Counted from the first letter of the stretch, positions 1 through 9,859 are shown. The stretch is DNA of 64,000 nt from Erythrobacter litoralis HTCC2594 (GCF_000013005.1 NC_007722.1:253501-317500); one strand, 5' to 3'. The notes: generated by a model not told the origin, from the sequence alone. Numbers and translations: made by a program.

Positions 1-1225
1 TACGGCGGCCACCGGGTGCAGGGGGGGGATTGGCGTCCAGCGCATCGTCGAACCAGCGGTTGAGCGCAGCGGTCGGCACGCGCTTGGACCAGCTTTCGCG
101 GATCTCGAACGCGGCGCGCAGCATCTCGTCGAGACCCTTGCCGGTCTTGGCGCTGACCGCGAACAGCGGCAATCCGCGCACTTGGCTAAGCCCTTCGTCG
201 AGCGCGGCGCGGATGCCGTTGAAAAGGTAGGAAGCGTCTTCGGCAATGTCCCACTTGTTGATCGCGATCATCAGCGCGCGGCCTTCTTCCAGCACCTTGC
301 TGGCGATCTTGAGATCCTGATGCTCCAGCCCCTGCGTCGCATCGAGCAGCAGGACAACGACTTCGGCAAAGTCCACCGCGCGGAAGGCATCGGCAACGGA
401 GAGCTTCTCCAGCTTCTCGGTCACCCTGGCGCGCTTGCGCATGCCGGCAGTGTCGATCAGGCGGATGTCGCGAGGCTCGCCGGACTTTGGGTCGGTCCAT
501 TGCCAGTCGACCGAGATGGAATCGCGCGTGATCCCTGCTTCCGGGCCGGTGAGAAGGCGGTCCTCGCCCAGCAAGCGATTGATCAGCGTCGACTTGCCGG
601 CATTGGGACGACCGACGATGGCGAGCTTGAGCGGGCCGAGCGGCGCATCTTCGTCGTCCTCATCGCCCTCGCCGACTTCCGCAGCCTCGGCAGCGGCGCG
701 TTCGGCGTCCTTCTCGAAATGGCCGATATGGGGCCACAGACCTTCGAACAAGTCGGCAATGCCTTCGCCGTGCTCGGCGGATACCGGGGCGGGATCGCCG
801 AGACCGAGCGCATAGGATTCGAGCAGGCCGGCATCGCCTGCCTTGCCTTCGGCCTTGTTGGCGACGAGCACCACCGGCACCTCGACCGTGCGCAGCCAGC
901 GGGCGATCTCTTCATCGAGCGGGGTGATCCCGGCGCGGGCGTCGATAACGAACAGCGCGGCATCGGCGCCTTCGAGACTGACTTCGGTCTGCGCGCGCAT
1001 CCGCCCGGGCAGGCTGTCCTTGTCGTCGTCTTCCCAGCCGGCGGTATCGACGACCGTGAACTCCATGCCCGCCAGTTCGGCATCGCCCATGCGGCGGTCG
1101 CGCGTCACGCCCGGCTGGTCGTCGACCAGCGCGAGCTTCTTGCCGACAAGCCGGTTGAACAGCGTCGACTTGCCGACATTGGGGCGGCCTATGATGATGA
1201 CGGTCGGCTTGAGGTGGTGAGGCAT
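1..1225 (-). CDS. der: GTPase Der (EngA), 5' part; 3' end beyond window
   Basis: Tandem-GTPase ribosome assembly factor for the 50S subunit. Reading the minus strand from ATG at 1225 gives an N-terminus MPHHLKPTVIIIGRPNVGKS with a first G1 motif (GRPNVGKS), then an acidic linker rich in E and D, then a second G1 motif (GRPNAGKS). A DTAG switch motif follows each, and NKAE and NKWD G4-type motifs are also present. Two GTPase domains in one chain are diagnostic of Der. About 408 codons are inside the window; the C-terminal KH-like end and stop lie to the left of base 1. No gene is seen upstream on the same strand, so it is transcribed alone or with a gene outside the window. Confidence 0.95.
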   Translation of the reverse strand, partial: MPHHLKPTVIIIGRPNVGKSTLFNRLVGKKLALVDDQPGVTRDRRMGDAELAGMEFTVVDTAGWEDDDKDSLPGRMRAQTEVSLEGADAALFVIDARAGITPLDEEIARWLRTVEVPVVLVANKAEGKAGDAGLLESYALGLGDPAPVSAEHGEGIADLFEGLWPHIGHFEKDAERAAAEAAEVGEGDEDDEDAPLGPLKLAIVGRPNAGKSTLINRLLGEDRLLTGPEAGITRDSISVDWQWTDPKSGEPRDIRLIDTAGMRKRARVTEKLEKLSVADAFRAVDFAEVVVLLLDATQGLEHQDLKIASKVLEEGRALMIAINKWDIAEDASYLFNGIRAALDEGLSQVRGLPLFAVSAKTGKGLDEMLRAAFEIRESWSKRVPTAALNRWFDDALDANPPPAPGGRR

Positions 1226-1279
1226 GATGGAGGCGCAGGTGGTCGCTTCGCGGGCGCTTGGCAAGTGAGATGTCGTGTA

Positions 1280-1299
1280 TGGTAAATTTCGGTTTACCA
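1280..1299. promoter_or_regulatory. 7-bp inverted repeat between der and the CHAP gene
   Basis: Arms TGGTAAA and TTTACCA flank a 6-nt spacer, and pairing extends outwards with one mismatch (GT/AC). It lies 55 nt downstream of the der start in the divergent gap and 45 nt upstream of the CHAP start. Such position and symmetry suit an operator for a dimeric regulator, but no known site is matched. Inference only. Confidence 0.35.
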
Positions 1300-1343
1300 C
1301 ACTCTCAAGGCCCATCGTAAGGTTGCCGGCAAATAACGGCGGA

Positions 1344-2114
1344 ATGAAATTGCCGCTCTCTCTGTGCTCACTCGTCGCTGCCGCCAGCGCCATCGGCCTT
1401 GCCGCCGAGGCGCCCGCTCAGGCGCGCGCAGCCGAATTCGCCCCGCGCGGCGGCCAGGAACTGCCGCCCTATCTGCAATGCGTGCCCTATGCCCGCGAAG
1501 TGAGCGGCGTCTCCATCTACGGCGATGCGCATACGTGGTGGGAACAGGCCGCCGGTCGCTATGAGCGCGGTAACGTGCCCAGAGTTGGCGCCGTCATGGC
1601 CTTCAGGCCAACCGGGAAAATGCGGCTCGGCCATGTCGCCGCCGTCAGCAAGATCATCGATTCGCGCACCGTGCTGCTCGACCATGCCAATTGGTCGCCG
1701 ATCAACGGTCGGCGCGGGCAGATCGAGCGCAACGTCAGGGCGGTCGACGTGTCGCGCGACAACGACTGGAGCAAGGTGCGGGTATGGTACCATCCGCTGC
1801 AGGGTCTCGGCAAAACCGCCTGGCCGGTGCACGGCTTCATCTACAGCAAGGCCGTGATCAACCGCGAGCCCTTCGAACGAGACATTGCGCCTCAACCGCC
1901 GGTGCGTGTGGCCATCGCGAAGAAGCCATCGCGCGGTTTCATGAGCGCATTTGCCGATGTCGGTCGCCACAAGGCCAAGCAACCCGCGCACACCGCCGCG
2001 CATGTGCATCGCCCGCAGCGAGCGGCGAAACCGATAGCTGAACGCAGCACCGCGGTTCAGCAACCTGCCGACCCGTTCGCGGCTATCGTGTCGAAATACG
2101 ATCCGGCGCGCTAA
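1344..2114 (+). CDS. secreted CHAP-domain protein (putative cell-wall amidase/peptidase)
   Basis: 256 residues from ATG 1344, chosen because it starts a clean signal peptide (MKLPLSLCSLVAAASAIG, cleavage near APAQA). The CHAP domain follows at about residues 45-130, with the catalytic-type cysteine in QCVPYAREVSG and histidine in LGHVAAV, followed by a DHANW motif. CHAP enzymes cleave peptidoglycan cross-links or stems, and some members only bind. The last 90 residues are basic, low-complexity and not assigned. An in-frame ATG at 1275 would put 23 extra residues before the signal peptide and is unlikely. The gene is divergent from der and convergent with the DUF3297 gene. Confidence 0.8.
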   Translation: MKLPLSLCSLVAAASAIGLAAEAPAQARAAEFAPRGGQELPPYLQCVPYAREVSGVSIYGDAHTWWEQAAGRYERGNVPRVGAVMAFRPTGKMRLGHVAAVSKIIDSRTVLLDHANWSPINGRRGQIERNVRAVDVSRDNDWSKVRVWYHPLQGLGKTAWPVHGFIYSKAVINREPFERDIAPQPPVRVAIAKKPSRGFMSAFADVGRHKAKQPAHTAAHVHRPQRAAKPIAERSTAVQQPADPFAAIVSKYDPAR

Positions 2115-2132
2115 ACGCCGCCCCGGCCCAAT

Positions 2133-2435
2133 TCAGCCCTTCTTGGCGACCGGCGGATTGTCGCCGAGATCCTCGTACCAGGCCTCGACCTTGCCCTTCA
2201 GCTTGAGCGTCAGGGGCTGGCCTTTGCGGTCAACGGTCTTGCCGGCCTGTACCCGGACCCAGCCTTCAGAGACTGAATATTCCTCGATATCGGTGCGCTG
2301 GCGCCCCTTGAAACGGATACCTACGCCTCGCTGCAAGGCCTCGGCGTTGAAAGCCGGGCTGCGCGGATTGACGGACAGGTGATCGGGGGGCGTGTCGGCT
2401 GCCGCGGCAGCGTCGTTCGTTTCGTTTTCGCTCAT
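2133..2435 (-). CDS. DUF3297 family protein
   Basis: 100 residues. The core matches the DUF3297 family: PPDHLSVNPRSPAF, then GVGIRFKGRQRTDIEEYSVS, then a GWVRV...AGKTVDRKGQPLTLKLKG segment. The family is small, cytosolic and of unknown function. Length is normal. It is the last of three co-directional small genes (2863 to 2133), with 50 nt to the gene before it. Function not known. Confidence 0.85.
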   Translation of the reverse strand: MSENETNDAAAAADTPPDHLSVNPRSPAFNAEALQRGVGIRFKGRQRTDIEEYSVSEGWVRVQAGKTVDRKGQPLTLKLKGKVEAWYEDLGDNPPVAKKG

Positions 2436-2485
2436 GCCGCTGGCCGATAATTCGCGCAGGGGGCTGTGGCAATCCTCTTGCTGAC

Positions 2486-2671
2486 TCAGAGGCTGCGCTG
2501 GCGATCCGGCGGGGTCTCGTCGGGATGCACGCCGGGGTGATCGGTGTCTGGAACCGGCGGTTCGATCTCGTCGGGGCGGGGATCCGGCTGATCGGGGTTT
2601 GGTGTGACGGGCGTCTCGGGCGGTGCAGACGGCTCGATGCGGTCCGGCGCCGGATCAGGGGTCGTGGCCAT
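2486..2671 (-). CDS. small proline-rich hypothetical protein
   Basis: 61 residues, about a quarter proline and rich in D and E (segments such as PDPAPDRIEPSAPPETP). No signal peptide, membrane segment or known domain is seen; it is expected to be disordered. Support for a real gene is the ATG start 3 nt after the stop of the gene before it, which makes coupled translation plausible. It could still be a chance frame. Confidence 0.45.
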   Translation of the reverse strand: MATTPDPAPDRIEPSAPPETPVTPNPDQPDPRPDEIEPPVPDTDHPGVHPDETPPDRQRSL

Positions 2672-2674
2672 GGT

Positions 2675-2863
2675 CTATTCCTGTCCGGATCGGCTGGATG
2701 AACGGTTGGGCCGCCCAAGCGTTTCTTCGTTGCGCCAGGAAACGAGCGGTTTGGCAGCGTTCATGTCCGCCGCAGACCCTTCCTTCGGCGTCAGGTCGCC
2801 TTCTTTGGGGTCATGCGTCGCGAGATGCGCGCCCGGCGTTTGCGTCTTGCTGAAATCTTCCAC
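2675..2863 (-). CDS. small hydrophilic hypothetical protein
   Basis: 62 residues from GTG 2863. This start was chosen over an ATG at 2926 because GAGAGGAG lies 6 nt upstream. The product is polar and charged (THDPKEGDLTPKEGSAAD) with no recognisable domain. It heads the short run with the proline-rich protein and DUF3297. Function unknown. Confidence 0.5.
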   Translation of the reverse strand: MEDFSKTQTPGAHLATHDPKEGDLTPKEGSAADMNAAKPLVSWRNEETLGRPNRSSSRSGQE

Positions 2864-3020
2864 GACGGTCTCCTCTCGGAAATTAAACTGCCGGACGGCC
2901 CGCCAAGTTCCGTCGGTTCGTCGCATCCGTACCTACAGCTTGCCCTTTTTGGCGAACCCCATTAGAGGCGCGCCTTCAACGCGGTGCACTGCGGTGCAAC
3001 GCGCGGCTTCGTTCGGGTTT

Positions 3021-3105
3021 GCGGGCGTGGCGGAACTGGTAGACGCGCTGGTTTTAGGTACCAGTATCGAAAGATGTGGGGGTTCGAGTCCCTTCGCCCG
3101 CACCA
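3021..3105 (+). tRNA. tRNA-Leu(UAG)
   Basis: 85-nt cloverleaf with encoded CCA. The acceptor stem GCGGGCG pairs with CGCCCGC. The anticodon stem CTGGT/ACCAG encloses loop TTTAGGT, giving anticodon TAG. A long variable arm marks it as class II, and GGTTCGAGTCC forms the T-arm. It reads CUA and other CUN codons. The next gene is the trigger factor, 60 nt downstream; no integration-site duplication is seen. Confidence 0.97.
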
Positions 3106-3165
3106 GTCCGCCGCCGTAGGCCTCCACACAGAGCATTATTCGAAAGAGCGCAAAGACCAAACGTT

Positions 3166-4767
3166 ATGCAAACCAAAGAGACCACGAATGAGGGCCTCAA
3201 GCGCGCCTACAAGCTGACGCTGACCGCCAAGGAAATCGATGCCAAGATCGACGCCGAGGTGAAGAAAGTCGCCCCGCAAGTGCGGATGCCGGGTTTCCGC
3301 CCGGGCAAGGTGCCGGCCAATCTGGTCCGCAAGATGCATGGCGAGCAAATGCACGCGCAGGTCATCAACGACTCGATCCGCGATTCGGTCGATGCGTTGA
3401 TAAAGGAAAAGGAACTGCGTCCCGCGATGCAGCCCAAGATCGACCTCAACGAGGATTACGAGCAGGGCAAGGACGCTGTCGTCTCTGTCAGCCTCGAAAT
3501 TCTGCCGAAGGTCGAAGCTCCGAGCATCGATGACCTGAAGTTGGAGCGGCTGACCGTTCCGGTGTCGGATGAGCAGGTGATGGAAACCATCGAGCGCATT
3601 GCCGGCCAGAACAAGAGCTACAAGGATGCCGCCAAGACCAGGAAGGCTGCTGACGGGGACCAGCTGATCATCGACTTCACCGGTTCGGTCGACGGTGTCG
3701 AGTTCGAAGGCGGCAAGGCCGAAGATGCCCCGCTGGTACTGGGATCGGGCACCTTCATCCCGGGCTTCGAAGAGCAGCTCAAGGGCGTGAAGACGGGCGA
3801 CGAGAAGACCATCACGGTCACTTTCCCCAAGGATTACCAGGCCGAGAACCTGGCTGGCAAGGAGGCCCAGTTCGACGTCAAGGTTAAGCAGGTGAAGGTC
3901 GAGACCGACACCACGATCGATGACGAGTTTGCCGCCAACCTGGGCCTAGAAAACCTCGACAAGCTGAAGGAATTGATCCGCGGCCAGCTGGAGCAGGAAA
4001 CCAACGGCCTGACCCGTACCGCGATGAAGCGTTCGCTGCTCGACCAGCTCGCCGCCGGGCACGATTTCCCGGTGCCGGAAGGCATGGTCGACGCTGAATT
4101 CGAGCAGATCTGGAACCAGCTGCAGCAGGAAGCCGCGCAGGAAGAAGACCCGGACAAGGCGCTGAAGGAAATCGAAGCCGAGAAGGACGATTACCGCGCG
4201 ATCGCCGAACGCCGCGTACGGCTGGGCCTGCTGTTGTCGGAGATCGGCCAGGCCAATGGCGTCGAGATCAGCCAGCAGGAAATGTCCATGCTGACGATGC
4301 AGGCGGCGCAGCAATATCGCGAGGAAGATCGCGAGCGCTTCATGCAATTCATCCAGCAGGATCCGATGGCCGCGGCCCAGCTGCGCGCGCCGCTGTATGA
4401 AGACAAGGTCGTCGACTTCCTGTTCGACAAGGCCGAGGTCACCGACCGCGAAGTGACGCGCGAGGAACTCGAAGCCGCGATCGAAGCGGAAGCCGAAGAA
4501 GAGAAGAAGCCGGCTGCGAAGAAGAAGGCTCCGGCCAAGAAAGCCGAGCCCAAGAAGGCTGCTGCGAAAAAGGCCCCGGCCAAAAAGGCACCCGCGAAGA
4601 AAGCCGCTGCCAAGGACGGCGACGAGAAGCCTGCCGCCAAGAAGGCGCCCGCCAAGAAAGCCCCGGCAAAGAAGGCTTCCACCAAGAAGCCCGCCGAGAA
4701 GAAGGCTCCGGCAAAGAAGCCAGCCGCGAAAAAGGCTCCGGCCAAGAAGCCTGCTGCCAAAAAATAA
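3166..4767 (+). CDS. tig: trigger factor with basic Lys/Ala C-terminal tail
   Basis: 533 residues. Ribosome-associated chaperone and peptidyl-prolyl isomerase that meets nascent chains at the exit tunnel. The N-terminal ribosome-binding signature GFRPGKVP is at residues 43-50. The FKBP-type PPIase domain is central (about 150-240: [25 protein letters not shown]), followed by the helical substrate domain to about 445. Residues 446-533 are unusual: a low-complexity tail of [12 protein letters not shown] repeats resembling bacterial histone-H1-like or S16/L-type tails, making the protein about 100 residues longer than E. coli trigger factor. ATG 3166 starts the family's normal N-terminus; frames further upstream run through the tRNA and are not coding. 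Confidence 0.96.
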   Translation: MQTKETTNEGLKRAYKLTLTAKEIDAKIDAEVKKVAPQVRMPGFRPGKVPANLVRKMHGEQMHAQVINDSIRDSVDALIKEKELRPAMQPKIDLNEDYEQGKDAVVSVSLEILPKVEAPSIDDLKLERLTVPVSDEQVMETIERIAGQNKSYKDAAKTRKAADGDQLIIDFTGSVDGVEFEGGKAEDAPLVLGSGTFIPGFEEQLKGVKTGDEKTITVTFPKDYQAENLAGKEAQFDVKVKQVKVETDTTIDDEFAANLGLENLDKLKELIRGQLEQETNGLTRTAMKRSLLDQLAAGHDFPVPEGMVDAEFEQIWNQLQQEAAQEEDPDKALKEIEAEKDDYRAIAERRVRLGLLLSEIGQANGVEISQQEMSMLTMQAAQQYREEDRERFMQFIQQDPMAAAQLRAPLYEDKVVDFLFDKAEVTDREVTREELEAAIEAEAEEEKKPAAKKKAPAKKAEPKKAAAKKAPAKKAPAKKAAAKDGDEKPAAKKAPAKKAPAKKASTKKPAEKKAPAKKPAAKKAPAKKPAAKK

Positions 4768-4821
4768 GCGCTCCTAGAGGGAAATTCAGCGCCGCCGAGC
4801 CCCGGGGTTCGGCGGCGTTCC

Positions 4822-6186
4822 CTATTGGTCGACCCGCCCTTCGACGGCGATCCGCTTCTGGTCGGGCGTCAGGCAATCCATCGTGTGTTCCTGCCCGCGA
4901 TGGACATGCGCCTTACGGATTTCGATCCAGCGCATGAGGCCGGCGGAAGAAACGCCGTGAATGACGATGGAGGCGAGGATGGTGAAGCTGACGACCGCCC
5001 ACAGCACGTCGATCTGCGCGAAGTCGGCATTGTTCTGCCCATAGGCGAGGTAATAGATCGACCCCATGCCGCGTATGCCGAGAAAGGCGATGGCGACGCG
5101 GCCGGGCAGGGGCAGGTCGCAGAACGCCTCCGAAATCAAACCGCCGATCGGGCGGATGACGAAGATCAGCGCCAGCCCGATCAGCACTCCCGGCCATGTC
5201 AGCGCCGACAATACCCCGCTCGCCAGCATGCCGCCGAAGGCGAACAGCACGCCCACCAGCACGATCTTTTCGATCTGGTCGATGAAGTGGTGGCTGATCT
5301 TGTGATAGCGGCTGGCGTTCTCGCGCTGCCTCGCCGTGACGGCGCCCACGAAGACGGCGAGGAAGCCGTAACCTTCGACGATCTCCGCCAGTCCATAGGC
5401 CGTCAGCAGCGTGCCCAGGACGATAAGCCCCTCGGACGTCGAATATTTCAGCGGCGCATCGTCGTCTTCCTCCGCTTCTGTCTCGGCAATGTTGTCGATA
5501 TCGCGCTCGAAGACATACCAGGCCCCGGCACGCCCGACCGCATAGCCGACCGCTATCCCGGCAAAGATGCGCCAACCGACATCGAGCGCGAACCATTCCA
5601 GCGTCCATCCGCCGAGCGCGGTCATGCCGACGGCGGCGATGGCAAGATAGGTAAAGGGGAAGGCGAGACCATCGTTGAGGCCGGCCTCCACGGTGAGGCT
5701 GAAACGCACATCATGCCGCTGGTTCTCGCCCGGCGGCCCGACCTGGACGCTGCGCGCCAGCACCGGATCGGTCGGCGCGAGGCATGCGCCGAGCAATATC
5801 GCACTCGCTGGTGCCAGGCCGAGTCCCCACCACCCGAGCATGGCGACGCCGACGATCGTGATCGGCATGGCGATCGCGAGCAGCGGCCAGATCTGGCGCC
5901 AGTTCTGCCAGGTGACCGGGCGGTCGATGGCGATCCCGGCACCGGCGAGAGACGCAATCACGATGAACTCGGTGACATATTCGAGCGTGATCGCATCGAA
6001 GGCATCGGCGGTCGGGTCGATGCTCGGCAGGCCGAGCGGCAGGGCGAAGGCGGCATAGCCCAAGCCCACATAGATGATCGGCAGGGACAGATAGCGGTCC
6101 GACAACCACCGCTCGAGGCCGACGGAGAGAATTAGCCCGAGGCCGAACAGGGCGAGAATGATAATCCGCGGGTCGAGATCGAGCAT
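4822..6186 (-). CDS. cation:proton antiporter (CPA1/NhaP-like)
   Basis: 454 residues with about 12 predicted membrane helices. Inner-membrane exchange of Na+ or K+ for protons. Family signs include [13 protein letters not shown], with the TDP unwound helix typical of CPA transporters, and [13 protein letters not shown], with the ND pair of electroneutral NhaP-type exchangers. An acidic cytosolic loop lies mid-protein (ETEAEEDDD). The C-terminal tail is short, without a TrkA regulatory domain. The gene converges on tig and follows the amidase gene by 18 nt, so the two may be one transcript. The ion transported cannot be read from sequence. Confidence 0.85.
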   Translation of the reverse strand: MLDLDPRIIILALFGLGLILSVGLERWLSDRYLSLPIIYVGLGYAAFALPLGLPSIDPTADAFDAITLEYVTEFIVIASLAGAGIAIDRPVTWQNWRQIWPLLAIAMPITIVGVAMLGWWGLGLAPASAILLGACLAPTDPVLARSVQVGPPGENQRHDVRFSLTVEAGLNDGLAFPFTYLAIAAVGMTALGGWTLEWFALDVGWRIFAGIAVGYAVGRAGAWYVFERDIDNIAETEAEEDDDAPLKYSTSEGLIVLGTLLTAYGLAEIVEGYGFLAVFVGAVTARQRENASRYHKISHHFIDQIEKIVLVGVLFAFGGMLASGVLSALTWPGVLIGLALIFVIRPIGGLISEAFCDLPLPGRVAIAFLGIRGMGSIYYLAYGQNNADFAQIDVLWAVVSFTILASIVIHGVSSAGLMRWIEIRKAHVHRGQEHTMDCLTPDQKRIAVEGRVDQ

Positions 6187-6204
6187 ACCCGCTATTAACG
6201 CAGA

Positions 6205-7731
6205 TTAACGCTCCGGGGTCCACGGACGGAATGTCGGGACCGGCAGTTCGGCCATGCGGATCCTTTCATAGGCGCTGCCCGCCTTCAGCACGGCGTGATC
6301 TTCCCACTTCGCGCCGATGATCGAAAGCCCGACCGGCAGGCCTTCGACTTGGCCCATCGGCACCGTCAGGTGGGGATAGCCGGCAATGGCCGCCGGGCTG
6401 CCGAAGCCGATCGAACTGTTGAAATTGTCTCCCACCACCAGGTCGCTGACCCAGGCAGGGCCGCGAGTGGGCGCGACGAGGAACTCGACATCGAAATCGG
6501 CCAGCAGCCGGTCGATCGTTTCCTCGCCCGCAATGCGGACCGCGTTTTCGCGCGCGGTTTCATAGGCCGCGGTGTCGGTCGCTTCGAGCGCCTGTTCGAA
6601 CAATTGCTGCCCGAACCAGCGCAGCTCGGCTTCGCCAGCCGCTTCATTGCCCTCGACCAGCTCCTGCAGGCTGCGCGGCAGCAGCGCATCGCTGGCCCGG
6701 TTGCGCGGCAGGGCTTGCAGGTAGGCATCGATTCCTTCGCGGAATTCGTAGAGCAGCACGGCAAAGCTGTCGCGGAACATCGCACGGTCGGGGTTGAACT
6801 CGATATCGACCAGCACCGCGCCAGCGCGCTCCATGTCCGTCAGCGCCTGCTCGAACAGCGCGGCGACATCGGCGCGATTGCCGATCTGTTCGCGCATCAC
6901 GCCGATACGCACCCCGGCGAGGCCGGCGTCGAGCATTCCCTCGGTGAAATCGACCTTGCGCGCGTCGGCTTCGGCGGTCACCGGGTCGAGCGGGTCGCTG
7001 CCCGTCATCGCGTTCATCAGCATCGCCGCGCGGTAGGTGTCGATGGTCATCGGCCCGGCGGTGTCCTGCGTCGCCGCGATCGGCACCACGTGCGTGCGGC
7101 TGACGAAACCGACCGTGGGCTTGAAACCGACGATCCCGTTTATCGAGGCCGGGCAGGTGATCGAGCCGTTCGTCTCCGTCCCGATCGCGCCCCACGCGAA
7201 GCCCGCGGCAATCGCCGCGCCGCTGCCCGAGGACGAGCCACAGGCGTTGCGGTCGGTCGCGTGCGGGTTCCTTGTCAGCCCGCCGACCCCGCTCCAGCCG
7301 CTGGTCGAATCGTCGCCGCGGAAATTGGCCCATTCGCTGAGATTGGTCTTGCCGAGTATCACGCCGCCCGCCGCGCGGATGCGCGCGACGAGCGGGGCAT
7401 CGCGGCCGGTGGCATTGTCGGCGAGGAGCAGGCTGCCAGCCGTCGTCGGCATGTCGCGGGTCTCGATATTGTCCTTCACCAGCACGGTCATCCCGCCGAG
7501 CGGCAGGCCGGCCGCTTCGGCGGCGCGCGCCTGCGCGGGCGCGGCGGGGTTGACCACGATGACCGCATTGAGCTCGGGCCCGGCATCGTCAAGCGTGGCA
7601 ATCCTTGCCAGCTGTTGCTCCGCCGCCTGTTGCGCCGCGCTGGTGCCGGGCAGCGGCGGCAGACCGGCGGCCTCCTGCGCGAGGACAGGCGCGGTGAGCG
7701 TCAGGGCGATCAGCGGTGCAAAAATCTTCAT
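6205..7731 (-). CDS. secreted amidase (amidase signature family)
   Basis: 508 residues from ATG 7731, which opens a signal peptide (MKIFAPLIALTLTAPVLAQ); a longer reading to 7923 would bury it and overlap the receptor gene. The amidase-signature triad is visible: Lys86 in VLVKDN, the GSSSGSG serine near 166-168, and nucleophile Ser190 in TETNGSITCPAS. It hydrolyses an amide of unknown nature in the periplasm. It is related to GatA (also in this window) but is an exported degradative type, not the tRNA enzyme, as it lacks GatA partner context. It lies 40 nt after a TonB-dependent receptor on the same strand, which may deliver its substrate. Confidence 0.87.
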   Translation of the reverse strand: MKIFAPLIALTLTAPVLAQEAAGLPPLPGTSAAQQAAEQQLARIATLDDAGPELNAVIVVNPAAPAQARAAEAAGLPLGGMTVLVKDNIETRDMPTTAGSLLLADNATGRDAPLVARIRAAGGVILGKTNLSEWANFRGDDSTSGWSGVGGLTRNPHATDRNACGSSSGSGAAIAAGFAWGAIGTETNGSITCPASINGIVGFKPTVGFVSRTHVVPIAATQDTAGPMTIDTYRAAMLMNAMTGSDPLDPVTAEADARKVDFTEGMLDAGLAGVRIGVMREQIGNRADVAALFEQALTDMERAGAVLVDIEFNPDRAMFRDSFAVLLYEFREGIDAYLQALPRNRASDALLPRSLQELVEGNEAAGEAELRWFGQQLFEQALEATDTAAYETARENAVRIAGEETIDRLLADFDVEFLVAPTRGPAWVSDLVVGDNFNSSIGFGSPAAIAGYPHLTVPMGQVEGLPVGLSIIGAKWEDHAVLKAGSAYERIRMAELPVPTFRPWTPER

Positions 7732-7771
7732 CGCGCGGCAGAGTGCCACCCCTGCGGTACGATGCAAGGCC

Positions 7772-9859
7772 TTAGAAGCTGCCGCTGACGCTGAAGCGGA
7801 AGATCGGCCCGATGCGGCGGTCGCGCACTTCGCGGAACAGGATCGGCGCGCCCGGCCGGTCGCCGGCGAAGACCGTGCGTTCGAACTTGTTGCGCGCGCC
7901 GAGCACGTTGCCGTAGCTCGCATTCACCGTCAGCCCGAACACGTCCTTGTGCTCGACGAAGACGTTCATGAAGGTCGGCCCCTCGTAATCGCGGCCCACT
8001 TCGCGCCGACGCGAATAAGGCGCGTTGTCGGCAGTGAAAATACCGCTGCCCCAGGCCCAGTCGCTGTTCGGTATGTCATGGCGAAAATCCACGTCGAGCA
8101 GGGCATTGAGGTCGAAGGAGAAGGGGCGGTTTTCGCCGGTGAAGGGATCCGTGATGTCCATCCAGCGCTTGATCGCGCGGATTTCCAGCCGCGCGCCGTC
8201 AAAACCGATCGGCTCGCCTTTGAGCGTGGTGTTGAGCTCGGCATGGAAGCGTTTGGCGTTGCCGATATTGCCGCGCGCCTCGCCGCCGAGCGGAAGCGGG
8301 AAGAAATCGACGAAATCCTCGAACCACGCCTGCCGCAATTGCAGCTTGGCAGACCCCCAGGCGCCCAGACCCTTGTTGACTTCCAGTTCGACGTTCCAGC
8401 TCTGGTCGGGCTGCAATTCGTTATTGCCGCCGTTGATATTGTCGTTGTTGAGCGAAACGCTGGCGAGGAAGTCGCCGAAGGAGAGCTGGCCAACGCTGCG
8501 CCGCACCTCCAGCGTCATGTCGAAATCGTTTTCCGGCTTCCACGCCAGCGAAACCGAACCCTTCGGACGCTGGAAACTGCGCGAATTGGCCGCCGAGCCG
8601 GTCTGCTCGATCTTCGAGTATTCCATCCCGCCGCTGGCCTGCATCGAAAGCTTGGATGTCAGCTGCCTGGAGAAGCTCAGGATGCCTTCGTAGCGATCCT
8701 CGGTCACGCCGCCGGTGCCGGCAGGGAAGGCAAGTTCGACGAAATTCCCGCCGGCATCGAGTTCGAACAGGCGCGAGGCACGGTCGAGACGGTTGAACGC
8801 GGCCTCGCCGGACAGCTGCCAGTCCGCCGACCACATGTTCCAGCCATATTCGAACCGCCCGATCCGCTCGCCGGCCTCGTTGACCTGGTCGAAACGGAAG
8901 CCGGTGGATTGCCTCCCGTCGCTGAACGCGTCGACGACACTGCTGGTGAAGTTGTCGCGTTCGAAACGCTCCAGCCCGATCAGTTTGAGCTTGCCCGGAC
9001 CGAAAGGAAACTCGATATCACCCCCAATCTCGTATTCGGGCCCGTCTTCGCTGCGGCGGGCATCGCGAGTGCGCACAAGACCGGTCGGATCGGTGCCAGT
9101 CTCCGGCTCGAGTGCGGAGAAATAGTCCTCGCGATAGCTGAGGTTGAGGTTGGCTACCGTCTCGCCGCCGAAATCGTAAGTGAAATTGGTCGCCAGCTTC
9201 GGATTATCGAACTTGCCGGAAAACTTGCTGAACTGTTCCTCGATCAGCGCGCCATCGGCGTCGGTGATCAGCGTCGGCCCGTCGGCACCGAAGCGGTTGT
9301 TGTCGTTCGACAGTGCGACCGTGTAGTCGAGCGCGCCGCTGCTGCCGGTCAGCGAAACCTCGCCCCCGTAAAGCTGCGCTTCGGTGTTGTAGGCGCGGAA
9401 ACCGCTGCGCCAGGTGAACTGGCCCGACGTGCCGGTACTGCTGGTGACGATGTTGGCGACCTGGCCCGACAGGCCGGGAATATCCAGCGTCGTCCCGTCG
9501 AGAATCTCGATCCGCACCACGTCGGCCGCCGGAATGCGCTGCAACTGGTCGCGCAGGCTGTCGGATTTGCTCGAGAACCGCTCGCCGTTGACGATCACAT
9601 TCTGGTTCGCCTGGCCGAGTCCGCGCTGGCCGCGATTGCCGTCGTCGATGGTGAAGCCGGGAATGCGGCTGACCATGTCGAGCGCGTTGCGCGGTGCGAA
9701 TTGTTCGAAATAGGCCGGCTCGAAAACCTGGCCCTGCGCGTCGGCCGCTGCGGGCGCAGGCGCGCTCGCGTCGTCCTCTTGTGCCGCTAGCGGCGTAGTC
9801 AGAAATGCACAAAGAGCAATGGTCGACACGCACGAGCGCGCTATGGGGGTATAAGCCAA
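7772..9859 (-). CDS. TonB-dependent receptor, copy 1
   Basis: 695 residues. Outer-membrane energised transporter. TTG 9859 is taken as start because GAGGGACGGGA lies just upstream and a signal peptide follows (ending TTPLAAQ). Plug domain at about 45-160 (NVIVNGERFSSKSD, LQRIPAADVVRIEI), then a beta-barrel ending in the terminal phenylalanine (SVSGSF) required for outer-membrane insertion. No clear TonB box is seen near the N-terminus. It is closely related to the next gene upstream, so the two are probably a tandem duplication. Substrate unknown; the downstream amidase is the only clue. Confidence 0.88.
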   Translation of the reverse strand: MAYTPIARSCVSTIALCAFLTTPLAAQEDDASAPAPAAADAQGQVFEPAYFEQFAPRNALDMVSRIPGFTIDDGNRGQRGLGQANQNVIVNGERFSSKSDSLRDQLQRIPAADVVRIEILDGTTLDIPGLSGQVANIVTSSTGTSGQFTWRSGFRAYNTEAQLYGGEVSLTGSSGALDYTVALSNDNNRFGADGPTLITDADGALIEEQFSKFSGKFDNPKLATNFTYDFGGETVANLNLSYREDYFSALEPETGTDPTGLVRTRDARRSEDGPEYEIGGDIEFPFGPGKLKLIGLERFERDNFTSSVVDAFSDGRQSTGFRFDQVNEAGERIGRFEYGWNMWSADWQLSGEAAFNRLDRASRLFELDAGGNFVELAFPAGTGGVTEDRYEGILSFSRQLTSKLSMQASGGMEYSKIEQTGSAANSRSFQRPKGSVSLAWKPENDFDMTLEVRRSVGQLSFGDFLASVSLNNDNINGGNNELQPDQSWNVELEVNKGLGAWGSAKLQLRQAWFEDFVDFFPLPLGGEARGNIGNAKRFHAELNTTLKGEPIGFDGARLEIRAIKRWMDITDPFTGENRPFSFDLNALLDVDFRHDIPNSDWAWGSGIFTADNAPYSRRREVGRDYEGPTFMNVFVEHKDVFGLTVNASYGNVLGARNKFERTVFAGDRPGAPILFREVRDRRIGPIFRFSVSGSF

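Noticed and set aside
182..1285. Long plus-strand frame opposite der
   Set aside because: The minus strand clearly encodes Der with two G1 motifs; the plus frame has no domain and is a high-GC shadow.
3021..3105. tRNA-Leu as an integration site
   Set aside because: No duplicated 3' tRNA end, integrase or composition change next to it.
7037..9790. 917-codon plus frame over the TonB receptor
   Set aside because: Antisense to a receptor with plug and terminal Phe; composition is of shadow type with no motif.
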